A stretch of DNA of 38,964 nt from Acidimicrobiaceae bacterium (GCA_003169235.1 PMPX01000214.1:1-38964), one strand, 5' to 3'. Numbered from the stretch's first letter, positions 24,354 to 32,945 are shown. Made by a program: numbers and translations. The notes: generated from the sequence alone by a model not told the origin.

Positions 24354-25967
24354 GTGCTGAGCGAGCCAGAGTTCCCGCCCGGCGACAGGGCCGGGAACAG
24401 CCGGCCCAAGAAGGCGAGCCTCCGCCGCAACGTGACCACCAACTACGCCGTGGTCGTCGTGCTCGTGGTGGTCGGGTTCGTCACCACGCCGATCCTCACC
24501 CACCAGCTCGGCATCCTCCGTTACGGAGTGTGGGCGCTCATCGGCTCGCTCATCCCGTTCCTCGAGCTCTTGGAACTGGGGTTCGCCAGCGCCACGGTGG
24601 CCTTCGTCAGCCGGCACCTCGAGCTCGAGGACGACGAGAAGGTCGCGGCGACGCTCAACACCTCGTTCCTGTGCCTGTCGGCGCTCGGGGTCCTCGCCTT
24701 CGCGGGCGTCGTGGTGTTCGCGATCTTCCTTCCCGACCTCATCACCAGCATCCCCAAGAGCCTGGTGGGCCAGGCCCAGTTCCTCCTCCTGCTCCTCGCA
24801 TTCGACATGGCGATCTCCATCCCGATGGACACGTACGGGGGCGCGCTGTGCGCCCTGCAGCGATTCGACCTCCTGAACTACAGCCTGATCGCGGTCATGG
24901 TGGCGCAGGCCCTCGGCTGGGTCGTCGTCCTGTGGCTCCACGGTGGGCTCATCGCGCTCGGTGCTGTCACGGTCGCGATCAGCCTGGCGGGCCAGGCCTC
25001 GCGCGGCGTGATGGTGCACCGCCTCCTGCCGTGGTTCCATCTGTCCCTGCGACGGTTCGACCGCAGCCTCCTGCGCACGTTCACCGCAGCGTCGGGCCGG
25101 TACTCGGTGCTCCAGGTCGCGGACGCGGTGATCGCGCTCTCCGACGTCCTGATCGTCGGCGCCGCCGCGGGGGTGCGCGCCGCCGCCATTTACGCAGTCG
25201 CACAGCGGCTGGGCCTGCTTCCGGCCCGGATCGTCCAACCGCGGACGACGCTCTTGTTCTCGAAGGCGGGGCAGCTGGCAGCACGGGACAACCGGTCGGG
25301 TCTGCGGGACAGCACCGACGAGGTCGTGCGCTACGTGCAGTACCTCGCCATCCCCGCCGCGATTGCGTTGGGGTTCCTGGCCGGGCCGACCATCGAGGCA
25401 TGGGTGGGGCCCCTGTACCGCGAGGCGGCCACGGTGATCGGCTTGCTGTGCCTCGCGGCCGTCGTGCAGGTCTGGGCGCTGACGCTCCGCAACGTGCTCA
25501 GCGGCTCGGGCCGTCCGACGCTCGCCGCCGTGCTCTACAGCATCGAGGCGGTGTTGCACGTCTCCCTCGGCATCGCGCTGGCTTCCCGTTACGGAGCGAC
25601 CGGCATGGCCGAGGCCGTGCTGATCAGCGTCGTGGTGATGGAGGGGATGCTCATGCTGCCCCTGGCGTACCGTCGCATTGAGGACTCGTTCGCGCGCCGG
25701 GCGCGCCGCGCCGTGCGCACCCTGGGCCTGCCGGCGCTCGTCACGGGCGCTCTCGCCTGGGTCCTCGGGCGCGGCGCGGGCCCGCTCTTCGCCTTTACCG
25801 ACTCGCATGGCCGCCTGCTCGGCCTGACCGCGGTCGCCGCCGCCGCGGTCGCGCTCCTCGCCGTGTTCTACGCGCTCCTCCTGGTGTGCCTGCCGTCCGA
25901 TCAGCGGCAACGGCTCGTCGCCCGCTCCCGCAGCTCGTTGGGCCGGTTCACCGCACGGGCCCACTAG
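24354..25967 (+). CDS. Wzx-type polysaccharide flippase
   Basis: A 537-residue membrane protein of the MOP (MATE/Wzx/MurJ) exporter superfamily with about 14 helices. It starts with a charged cytoplasmic stretch (EFPPGDRAGNSRPKKASLRR), then NYAVVVVLVVVGFVTTPILT and QLGILRYGVWALIGSL, which match the polysaccharide-synthesis transporter pattern. It would flip the undecaprenyl-linked repeat unit to the outer face for the polymerase. The GTG at 24354 follows the previous stop by four bases, without a strong ribosome binding site. It is the last gene of the tight run begun at 13869. Confidence 0.9.
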   Translation: MLSEPEFPPGDRAGNSRPKKASLRRNVTTNYAVVVVLVVVGFVTTPILTHQLGILRYGVWALIGSLIPFLELLELGFASATVAFVSRHLELEDDEKVAATLNTSFLCLSALGVLAFAGVVVFAIFLPDLITSIPKSLVGQAQFLLLLLAFDMAISIPMDTYGGALCALQRFDLLNYSLIAVMVAQALGWVVVLWLHGGLIALGAVTVAISLAGQASRGVMVHRLLPWFHLSLRRFDRSLLRTFTAASGRYSVLQVADAVIALSDVLIVGAAAGVRAAAIYAVAQRLGLLPARIVQPRTTLLFSKAGQLAARDNRSGLRDSTDEVVRYVQYLAIPAAIALGFLAGPTIEAWVGPLYREAATVIGLLCLAAVVQVWALTLRNVLSGSGRPTLAAVLYSIEAVLHVSLGIALASRYGATGMAEAVLISVVVMEGMLMLPLAYRRIEDSFARRARRAVRTLGLPALVTGALAWVLGRGAGPLFAFTDSHGRLLGLTAVAAAAVALLAVFYALLLVCLPSDQRQRLVARSRSSLGRFTARAH

Positions 25968-26011
25968 GGTCCCATTCGCCGCTCAAGGAACACGGGTCGA
26001 CGGTCGACATC

Positions 26012-26031
26012 GGAGAGGAGGTCCTCCCTCC
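26012..26031. terminator. Possible hairpin after the exopolysaccharide operon
   Basis: GGAG-A-GGAGG-T-CCTCC-CTCC can fold into a stem of about eight pairs, 45 bases after the flippase stop. No T-run follows, so it may be a weak terminator or an attenuator before the hydrolase gene. Confidence 0.35.
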
Positions 26032-26151
26032 GCAGCCGGGGGAAAGCTGGACCGCCAGGCGTCGCTGCGAGGATGCTCACCGGGCGGTGCTCACGGGCGT
26101 GACCGCTGGTTGGCGCCCGGGCAGGCGGGCCGACACGTGAAGAGGCGCACC

Positions 26152-26205
26152 ATGCATGACCAGACCACTGAGGACCGGCCTCGCCGGCCCGGAGCCCACC
26201 GGTGA
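26152..26205 (+). CDS. Possible 17-codon mini-ORF coupled to the double hydrolase
   Basis: ATG at 26152 has AGAGG (26141-26145) six bases upstream and encodes MHDQTTEDRPRRPGAHR. Its TGA overlaps the GTG of the next gene (GTGA), as in the coupled genes upstream. A GTG at 26137 could extend it to 22 codons. It may be a leader peptide or microprotein, or chance. There is no domain to judge it by. Confidence 0.35.
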   Translation: MHDQTTEDRPRRPGAHR

Positions 26206-28013
26206 CCGCTGACGCCGGTCCCCCCAACGAGGTGGAGTCCGTCGCGCAGTGGCTGGGGAGACCCGACAGGCCGCTGTTCGCCTGGCTGGACGTGCCCGAC
26301 GACGATCTGGTCGCCGGTGTCGCCGTCATCTGCCCGACCATGGGGTTGGAGGCCGCCTACTCGGCCCGGGCGCTGCGCGACCTGGGGCGACGGTTGGCCG
26401 CATCCCGGTGGGCCGCGCTTCGGCTGGACTACGCGGGCACAGGAGATTCGGCCGGCACCTGGACGGACCCCGGCCTCGTGGCGGAGTGGCTGCAGGGTGT
26501 CCGCGGCGCCATCGGGTGCGCCCGTTCGCTCGGGGCGCCGAGGGTGGCCGTGGTGGGCCTCCGGCTCGGCGCCACGCTGGCGGCGGCCGAGCTCGCCGAC
26601 GGCGGGGGCGTGGACGACCTGGTGTTGTGGGACCCGTGCGCGTCGGGCCGGAAGTTCCTCCGCGAGCAACGCGCGCTGTGGGCCTTCCTGCGCGACCAGG
26701 CCACCGAATGGGGGACGCTGCGCGAGGGTGAGGTGTGGGGCTCGGGAGGGGAGAGCACGGACGCCTCGCTCGAGGCGCCGGGCATCCTGTTCTCAGCCGG
26801 CACCGTCGCGGAATTGGAGCCGGTGGCGATCGCCGGCGGCGATCGCAGCCTGGCCTCGCGGGAGCTGCTGCTGACCCGTGAGGGGAGGAAGCTCGACCGC
26901 GTGCTGGCGGAACGGCTGGCGCTGCCCCATGTGGAGACCGAGCAGATCGCCGGCCAGGAAGCGCTCCTCGATGTCGACGCCGTCACACCGGAGCCGACGC
27001 TGGAACGGATCGTGCACTGGGTCACCGAGCCCCGGGGGCCTCTCGTCCGGATCGAACGACCGACGCACCAGACCACGGTGACTCTCCGGAGCGAGGGCCG
27101 GCCCAGCGTGCGCGAGCGACCCCTCGACATGGGGTCCGCCCACCTCTTCGGCGTGCTGAGCGAGCCGGAGCACCAGGCCGAGCCGTCGACGCCGACGGTC
27201 GTCTTCCTCAACGTGGGCCGGATCGGTCACGAGGGCCCGGCCCGCCTGTGGGTGGACCTGTCCCGGTCGTGGGCGGCCGAGGGGCTGCGGTGTGTGCGGG
27301 TGGACTTCAGCGGGATCGGCGACAGCCCCACGAGGCCCGGCCGGACCGAGTTGGTCGAGTTCCCCGCCGATGCGCTCGAGGATCTGGACGACATCCGTCG
27401 GGCCGTCACCGCGGAGGGGGGCACGGAGCTCGTCTTGGTCGGGCTGTGCTCGGGCGGCTACCACGCCATTGAGTCGGCGCTCGCCGCACCCGTCGCGTCC
27501 GTCTGCCTGATCAATCCCGCAATCACCTACTACCGGGGGGTGCAGCACCCCGAGCGACGATTCGAGCCCAACGTCGAGGCCTCCGGGCTCAGCGACCGCG
27601 AGGCCTGGGGGTCGACCCGCCCCTTTGTGTCGACCGCGTTGTCGCGGCTCGCGCCGCTGCGGGACGCGGCGCGGCGGGTCCCCGGCAGCTGGTGGGTCCT
27701 CAAGCGGTGGTTCGTGACGGCGAGCCCGGGCCGGATGTTCGAGCGCCTGGCCCGGAGCGGCGTGGACGTCCTCGTCGTGTCGGGGAGCGTCGAGGAGCGC
27801 AAGTTGTGTGAGGGCGAGCGGCGCCGGATCGGCGCGCTGATCCGCAAGGGTGGCCTCAGCATGGAGACCATCCCCAACCTGGAACACACCCTCTTGGAGC
27901 GCACCGGCCGCGACCGCGTGTCCGCGCTGCTGCACGCCCACGTCACACGCCGTGTCGCCGGGGCGCGAGGGGCCGGTCCGGCCGGGCGCGGCGCCATCGG
28001 CCTCCGCCGCTGA
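26202..28013 (+). CDS. Two-domain alpha/beta hydrolase with unusual active sites
   Basis: A 603-residue protein made of two alpha/beta-hydrolase domains. Domain 1 (~20-275) has PTMGLEAAYSARALRDLGRR and LRLDYAGTGDSAG, but the nucleophile elbow reads GLRLG (119-123) with Arg in place of Ser, so it is probably not catalytic. Domain 2 (~305-585) has NVGRIGHEGPARLW, VDFSGIGDSP and the elbow GLCSGG (414-419), placing Cys416 as nucleophile as in dienelactone-hydrolase-like enzymes. H562 (NLEHTLLE) could complete the site. The layout recalls the paired hydrolases found with exosortase/polysaccharide loci, here fused, although no exosortase is present. GGAG at 26191-26194 supports the GTG at 26202. 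The substrate is unknown; acyl groups on the polymer or carrier lipids are guesses. Confidence 0.8.
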   Translation: MTADAGPPNEVESVAQWLGRPDRPLFAWLDVPDDDLVAGVAVICPTMGLEAAYSARALRDLGRRLAASRWAALRLDYAGTGDSAGTWTDPGLVAEWLQGVRGAIGCARSLGAPRVAVVGLRLGATLAAAELADGGGVDDLVLWDPCASGRKFLREQRALWAFLRDQATEWGTLREGEVWGSGGESTDASLEAPGILFSAGTVAELEPVAIAGGDRSLASRELLLTREGRKLDRVLAERLALPHVETEQIAGQEALLDVDAVTPEPTLERIVHWVTEPRGPLVRIERPTHQTTVTLRSEGRPSVRERPLDMGSAHLFGVLSEPEHQAEPSTPTVVFLNVGRIGHEGPARLWVDLSRSWAAEGLRCVRVDFSGIGDSPTRPGRTELVEFPADALEDLDDIRRAVTAEGGTELVLVGLCSGGYHAIESALAAPVASVCLINPAITYYRGVQHPERRFEPNVEASGLSDREAWGSTRPFVSTALSRLAPLRDAARRVPGSWWVLKRWFVTASPGRMFERLARSGVDVLVVSGSVEERKLCEGERRRIGALIRKGGLSMETIPNLEHTLLERTGRDRVSALLHAHVTRRVAGARGAGPAGRGAIGLRR

Positions 28014-28028
28014 GGTCGTCTCTGCGGC

Positions 28029-29468
28029 TCAGGCCCGTGCGGCCTGGTGCGGCCCCCGGTCCGGATGCGGCACCGCGGTGACGAGTTCGGCGAAGCAGCG
28101 CTCCATGCCCCGGGCGAGAACCTCCGCGTCGGGGCAGGCGACCGGGTCGGCGAGGATGCCGATCGCCAGCTGGCCGTCGTAGGACAGGGCGGCCACTCCC
28201 ACGCTGAGGTTGCCCGCCAGGGGCACGATCGGGACGGCCTCGAGCATGCGGGCGCCCAGCACGTAGAGCGGGACGTCGGGACCGGGCACGTTCGTGACGA
28301 CCAGGTTGACGAACGGCTGGTGGTGGACGAGATGGCTGGCCGCCGACAGTGCCGCCGGCGGCAGGGCGTCGAGCGAGGACAGGAACAGGTGCGTGGCCAG
28401 TGGCTGGGCGTGGTCCTTGGAGTCCCGCTCGGCCCGGGCCACCTCCTGCAGGCGATCGGCCGCGGGTGCGGCACCGATCGGGAGCCGCACCACCATGGCG
28501 GAGACGTCGTTGCCGAGCCGATGGTCGCCGTGGTGATCGGCCCCGACCGGCACGAGGACGTGCAGCCGGCGCCCCTCCATCACCTCGCCCCGCGCCGAGA
28601 GCAGATCGTGGACCCCGCCGGCGATCGCCGTCAGGAGCAGATCGTTGAGGGTGACGCCGAACCGGCGTTCGGCCCGGCGGAGTTCGTCCATGGGCTGGCG
28701 CACCACGACGACCTCGCGATCGAAGCCGACCGGGGTGTTCAAGGAGCAGTCGGGCGTGACGGGCGACAGCGGGAGCAGGCTGCGGAAGGCCGACGTGTAG
28801 CGCGCCAGCACGTGGCCCGCCGACGACGGGTGCCACACGGCGTGCCACCCGTCGGCGGCGACCGTGCGGGCGAACCCGGCGAGACGGGCCGCACCGCCCG
28901 TCGCCACGGCCACCCTCCCCGGGGGCGGGGTGGGCTGCCACCCGTCGGATTCGTGCGGGGCGGGCGCACGGGGCTCCAGGTCGAGCAGGACCGTGGCCAG
29001 CTCGACGCCGGCCAGGCCGTCCGCCATGGAGTGGTGCAGCATCTCGAGCAGCGCGACGCGCCCGCCCTCGAGCCCGTCGATCAACCAGATATCCCAGAGC
29101 GGCCGGGTGCGGTCGAGCCGGCATGACACCAGCTGGGCGCAGAGCTCCAGCAGCTGGGCCTCTGTGCCGGGTGCGGGCAGCGCGGCCTGGTGGATGTGGT
29201 CGGTGATGTCGAAATCGGGTTCGTCGACCCACACCGGCGCGGCCTCGCCGAGCGCCGGGAACCGGACGACCTTGCGCAGCTTGGGCACGAGGTGCAGCCG
29301 GCTCTCCACCTCGGCGCGCACCTCGTCGAGCCGGAGGCACCCACGGGCGTCGTGCAGCGGGCCACCCTCGAAGATCCCGATGAAGCTCATGTGCATCGGG
29401 GTGTGGTCCGACTCCATGTAGAGGAAGGACGCATCGAGCGGCGTGAGGGAGTCGGTGGGGGCCGTCAT
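28029..29468 (-). CDS. Wax ester synthase / diacylglycerol acyltransferase (WS/DGAT), second of pair
   Basis: A 479-residue WS/DGAT-family acyltransferase, which transfers fatty acyl-CoA to an alcohol or diacylglycerol to make storage wax esters or triacylglycerol. Typical opening LTPLDASFLYMESDHTPMHM; the active-site motif HHSMADG (HHxxxDG) lies near residue 145. Later family blocks include GVTLNDLLLTAIAGG, NDVSAMVVRLP and NLVVTNVPGPDVPLY. The ATG at 29468 overlaps the stop of the other WS/DGAT gene (ATGA), so I prefer it over the longer frame from 29504. It is convergent with the double hydrolase, 15 bases apart. Confidence 0.92.
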   Translation of the reverse strand: MTAPTDSLTPLDASFLYMESDHTPMHMSFIGIFEGGPLHDARGCLRLDEVRAEVESRLHLVPKLRKVVRFPALGEAAPVWVDEPDFDITDHIHQAALPAPGTEAQLLELCAQLVSCRLDRTRPLWDIWLIDGLEGGRVALLEMLHHSMADGLAGVELATVLLDLEPRAPAPHESDGWQPTPPPGRVAVATGGAARLAGFARTVAADGWHAVWHPSSAGHVLARYTSAFRSLLPLSPVTPDCSLNTPVGFDREVVVVRQPMDELRRAERRFGVTLNDLLLTAIAGGVHDLLSARGEVMEGRRLHVLVPVGADHHGDHRLGNDVSAMVVRLPIGAAPAADRLQEVARAERDSKDHAQPLATHLFLSSLDALPPAALSAASHLVHHQPFVNLVVTNVPGPDVPLYVLGARMLEAVPIVPLAGNLSVGVAALSYDGQLAIGILADPVACPDAEVLARGMERCFAELVTAVPHPDRGPHQAARA

Positions 29469-30859
29469 GCCGACCGCGGGGGGTCGGGTCGCCGGGCGGA
29501 GCACACCTCGGCGAAGCCGTCCTCAATGCAGGCGGCCAGCTTCGGGCTGTCGGGCACGGCGGCGACGTCGGCGGTGATGGTGACGCAGGCACGGTTCGCG
29601 GCAGACACGAGCGACACGTTGAGCGCCGCCCCCGACGGCGGTGACACCGCGTAAATCCCCTCCACGCCCGTGCCGGCAAGGAAGGCCTGGAACGGCGGCC
29701 CGGGGATGTTGGTGATGCAGAAGTCGTCGCCCAGGAGCATGGAGCTCCACAGGTTGCGGGCCACGACGGCCGGCAACGCGCTGAGCACGGTGGCCATCAC
29801 GTCACTCAGGGCCAAGCCGGGCGCGTGCTTCCACTGCGCCGCGTTCTGGCGGACCTCCGCCATGCAGTCCGCCACGTCGGTGTGGACCGGGATCACGAAC
29901 CGGGCGGGGACGAAGTGGTTCCCCCCCGCCCCCTCGCCACCCCCGCGCACGTTCACGGGCATGAGGGCCCGGAAGCCCGAGCTCGTGGCACCGTGCTGCT
30001 CGTGGTAGAGGCTGAGGCCGCGCACGACGGACGCCACGAACACGTCGTTGACCGTGCCGCCCCACGCCCGCGCCACGCTCTTGAGGTTGGTGAGGTCGAA
30101 CTCCAGGACTTCGACGTGGCGTCGGAAGCTCCGCCCCGTCATGATCGATGAGATCGGCTTGCCCGCCGGGGCCATCAACCGGGCGACCGAGCCGCCCACC
30201 GCGATCAGCTGTCCGAGCGAGCGAACGGGGTGGGTCACCGCGTCGACGGCGCCGCTGACGAGGCCGATCGGATCCGGCGGCAGGGGCATGCGACGGCGCC
30301 ACGACCCGTTCGGTCCACCGTCCGGCGACCGGCCCGCGTCCCCCCTCGTCGAAGGCGGCGCCACCGGGGCGGAGGGGTCGAAGAGATTGGCCAGCACCGC
30401 CAGGCCGCCCACGCCGTCGATGAGCGCATGGTGGACCTTCATCACGAGGGCAGCGCGATCGCCCATGCCCTCGACCAGGACGGCCTCCCACAGGGGGAGC
30501 GCCGAGTCGAATCCGCTGGTCGCCATCGTCTGGGCCATGTCGAGGACGTCCCGCAGGCTTCCGTGCCCGGCCAGGCGCATGCGCCGCAGGTGGGTGTCCA
30601 GGTCGAAGGACGCGTCGGGCACGAATTGGGGGCGGCCCCGACCCGGGGCCCGGGTCACGGCCCGCGAGCGCAGGCGTGGGACGGCCACCGTGAGCGCGCC
30701 GACGCGGGCACGGACCTCCGCCCAGTCGGGTCTCCCGTCCAGGACCATGATGGCCACGATGGTCGGGCGCATCACCGGATCGGCACCGATCGTCCACAGC
30801 AGGGCGTCGGAGCCGCTCATGGTGTCGGCAGCCGGCGCGTGCATCGCTTCTACTCCCAT
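29465..30859 (-). CDS. Wax ester synthase / diacylglycerol acyltransferase (WS/DGAT), first of pair
   Basis: A 464-residue WS/DGAT-family protein. It begins with MSGSDALLWTIGADPVMRP, has the active-site motif HHALIDG (HHxxxDG), then GGTVNDVFVASVVRGL, ALMPVNVRG, GGNHFVPARF and FCITNIPGPPF in the usual order. It is only distantly similar to its neighbour, so the pair are paralogues of different subgroups and not a fresh duplication. ATG at 30859 (GAGAAGGGG upstream) or 30844 (GGAG upstream) may start it. The two are translationally coupled and may have different acceptor preferences. It is divergent from the MFS gene. Confidence 0.92.
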   Translation of the reverse strand: MGVEAMHAPAADTMSGSDALLWTIGADPVMRPTIVAIMVLDGRPDWAEVRARVGALTVAVPRLRSRAVTRAPGRGRPQFVPDASFDLDTHLRRMRLAGHGSLRDVLDMAQTMATSGFDSALPLWEAVLVEGMGDRAALVMKVHHALIDGVGGLAVLANLFDPSAPVAPPSTRGDAGRSPDGGPNGSWRRRMPLPPDPIGLVSGAVDAVTHPVRSLGQLIAVGGSVARLMAPAGKPISSIMTGRSFRRHVEVLEFDLTNLKSVARAWGGTVNDVFVASVVRGLSLYHEQHGATSSGFRALMPVNVRGGGEGAGGNHFVPARFVIPVHTDVADCMAEVRQNAAQWKHAPGLALSDVMATVLSALPAVVARNLWSSMLLGDDFCITNIPGPPFQAFLAGTGVEGIYAVSPPSGAALNVSLVSAANRACVTITADVAAVPDSPKLAACIEDGFAEVCSARRPDPPRSA

Positions 30860-31087
30860 GACACAACCCCTTCTCCGTGCGATTGTGGGTTCGTGCGGGC
30901 CACTGGCATAGAGCCGGAAGTCCCCAATTCCGGGCGCCCCGGCCCCGGCGGACGGACGATGTGTCTTTGGACCCTTCAGGTCGCCCCGCCGCCGCCCTAG
31001 CATCGGTCCTGGCCCGACGCCGTGGCCGGCCCGGAACGGGGCCGTGGGGGGCATGGGGCTACGGAGTTTCGGGAAAGGGGATCCATC
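30860..31087. promoter_or_regulatory. Divergent promoter region, WS/DGAT pair / MFS transporter
   Basis: 228 bases between divergent starts. It contains an inverted repeat CGGAA/TTCCG (about 30911-30928) whose loop has GTCCCCAA, resembling half of a DevR box. This is suggestive only. No tRNA or small gene was seen. Confidence 0.3.
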
Positions 31088-32923
31088 ATGACCACGACAG
31101 CGGTGAGCACACCGGTCCCGCGGAGTGGCCTGGCGAACGCCCTCGGGCGGCGCCAGCTCTACAAGTACCCCAACACCCTGCCGCGGCTCGGGTACCTGTC
31201 GATCGTGGTGCTCACCACGATCATGCTCTATTACCTCTACTACGTGGAGGGTGCGGTGACGCCGCTGTTGCTGCCCTACTACCACATGTCGTTTCAGTAC
31301 TTCTTGTACCTGCTCGTGGTCTCCAACGCGATCGGGGCCTTCAGCGCGTTCGTCGGCGGCCTGTCCGACAAGATCGGCCGGGCCAACCTCACGATCTACG
31401 GGACGCTGGTGGTCGCGCTCATCCAGCTCCTCGCCATCCCGCACATCCACGACAAGTTCTGGTTCGCCGCCTCCTACTGCGTCATCGGTTTCGTGGAGGG
31501 TGTGATCCTCGTCTCGACCCCGGCCCTCATGCGCGACTTCTCTCCCCAGATGGGACGTGGGGTGGCCATGGGGTTCTGGGCGCTCGGTCCCACCATGGGT
31601 GCCCTGTGCGCCAGCCTGGTGGCCACCCACACGCTGAGCCACCTCGCGCCGTGGCAGGACCAGTTCATCATCTCGGGGCTGGTGTGCATGGGCGTGGTCG
31701 TGATCGCGTTCTTCTTCCTGCGGGAGCTCTCCCCGCGGCTGCGAGACCAGCTCATGGTTTCCGAGCGCGAGCGCGCGCTCGTCGAGGCGCGCGCCAAGGG
31801 TATCGACGTCCAGAAGGCGACCAGGCACCCGATCCGCTCCATGATGAAGATCGACCTCGTCGCCTCGTCCATCGCGATTTCGGTGTTCCTCCTCTTCTAC
31901 TACGCGTCGGTCAGCGTGCTCACGATCTACTGGGTGGTGACGTTCAACCGGACCACCCCGCAGGCCAACGGCATCAACGTGTGGCTTGCCGCCTCCCTCT
32001 CGATCGGACTGGTCGTCGCTGGGGCGCTGTCGGACTGGGCCCGGGTCCGCAAGCCGTTCATGCTCGTCGGGGCGATCTGCACCATGGTGATGATGGGCTT
32101 CCTCATCGTCCAGACGGGCCACCCCCACACCGGCTACTACTCCAATGTCCTCGTCATCGTGCTGCTGGCGCTGTCGATCGCTCTCGCCTACGCGCCGTGG
32201 ATGGCCAACTACACCGAGCAGGTTGAGTCCCACAACCCGGCGCTCACCGCATCGGGCCTCGCCGTCTGGGGCTGGATCCTGCGCATCACTGTCGCACTGT
32301 CCTTCCTCGTGCTGCCCCACGTGATCACCACGTCGACCGTGTTGGTGGACAACCAGACGGCGGGCGCCACGTTGCAGACGATCGAGGCCGCCGTACCCTA
32401 TGCGCCGGCACCTTCCGCGCCGAAGTGCTCTCCGGGCCAAACGCCCGCACAAGTGATCACCAACCTGCAGGCCACGAAAGAGGTCGGGCCACAGACTTTG
32501 GCCAAGCTCCTGGTTGGGTGCAACTCGACTCACGACCTCAATAAGGCGTTGTCGGCCGCTGGCGGCCTCACCAATCCCCAAGTGCAAGGCCTGCTCGCCT
32601 ACTCCCCTCTGGCGACCGCCATTCAGAACGGCCAGCCGGTGAGCCAGGCCGAGATCCAGGCCAAGGTGGGAGTGCACTCACAGAACCTGGCCAGCCTGCT
32701 CGTGGCCGAGCAGAAGCTCGTGCCGGCCCAGAAGGCCTCGCCCAACGAGTGGAAGCGGTGGTGGACGGTCTGCCTCCTCGGCGAGCTGGTGTTCGCCATC
32801 CTCGTCTTCTTCATGCGGGGGCGGTGGAGCCCTCGGGCGGCCCGGCGCGACCTGGCCGAACACGACCGCATAGTCACCGAGGAGCTGGCCAAGCTGGCCC
32901 GGGAGCCCGCCCCGGTCGGGTAG
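31088..32923 (+). CDS. MFS transporter with large extracellular insert
   Basis: A 611-residue major facilitator protein. YLSIVVLTTIMLYYLYYVEG begins the first helix, and the loop after helix 2 holds GGLSDKIGRANLTIYG, the family A motif. A second half begins around residue 255. Unusually, residues ~416-555 before the last helix form a ~140-residue polar, Ala/Gln/Pro-rich insert with two cysteines (KCSPGQ and VGCNST) that may form a disulphide outside the cell. The last helix (WWTVCLLGELVFAILVFFM) is followed by a basic tail. AAAGGGG precedes the ATG at 31088; an upstream ATG at 31022 lacks support. The substrate is unknown. The neighbours deal with acyl transfer and hydrolysis, so a hydrophobic or aromatic acid is possible. 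Confidence 0.88.
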   Translation: MTTTAVSTPVPRSGLANALGRRQLYKYPNTLPRLGYLSIVVLTTIMLYYLYYVEGAVTPLLLPYYHMSFQYFLYLLVVSNAIGAFSAFVGGLSDKIGRANLTIYGTLVVALIQLLAIPHIHDKFWFAASYCVIGFVEGVILVSTPALMRDFSPQMGRGVAMGFWALGPTMGALCASLVATHTLSHLAPWQDQFIISGLVCMGVVVIAFFFLRELSPRLRDQLMVSERERALVEARAKGIDVQKATRHPIRSMMKIDLVASSIAISVFLLFYYASVSVLTIYWVVTFNRTTPQANGINVWLAASLSIGLVVAGALSDWARVRKPFMLVGAICTMVMMGFLIVQTGHPHTGYYSNVLVIVLLALSIALAYAPWMANYTEQVESHNPALTASGLAVWGWILRITVALSFLVLPHVITTSTVLVDNQTAGATLQTIEAAVPYAPAPSAPKCSPGQTPAQVITNLQATKEVGPQTLAKLLVGCNSTHDLNKALSAAGGLTNPQVQGLLAYSPLATAIQNGQPVSQAEIQAKVGVHSQNLASLLVAEQKLVPAQKASPNEWKRWWTVCLLGELVFAILVFFMRGRWSPRAARRDLAEHDRIVTEELAKLAREPAPVG

Positions 32924-32926
32924 AGG

Positions 32927-32943
32927 GGGGCCGGCCGCGCCCC
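32927..32943. terminator. Possible bidirectional terminator hairpin
   Basis: GGGGC and GCCCC pair around CGGCCGC between the convergent MFS and hydrolase stops. No T-run is present, so support is weak and mainly positional. Confidence 0.3.
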
Positions 32944-32945
32944 GA

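Noticed and set aside
24075-25964. 629-codon minus-strand frame opposite the flippase
   Set aside because: Composition is typical of antisense to a membrane protein in GC-rich DNA, with no domain and no start signal.
8385-27475. Frequent CATTGAG (ATT codon before GAG) in otherwise ATC-rich genes
   Set aside because: CATCGAG is also present many times, so there is no clear avoidance, and I could not count it reliably by eye.
28000-28030. GCCGC/GCGGC pairing between convergent stops as a terminator
   Set aside because: The loop is long, alternative pairings compete and there is no T-run, so it is not supported well enough to list.
30911-30930. GTCCCCAA half of a DevR-like box before the WS/DGAT and MFS genes
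   Set aside because: The other half-site is missing, and short half-sites are expected by chance in GC-rich DNA.
30860-32677. 600-codon antisense extension of the WS/DGAT frame opposite the MFS gene
   Set aside because: The WS/DGAT motifs begin only after 30859, and the extension is His/Asp/Arg-rich shadow sequence. The MFS strand has membrane helices and family motifs.
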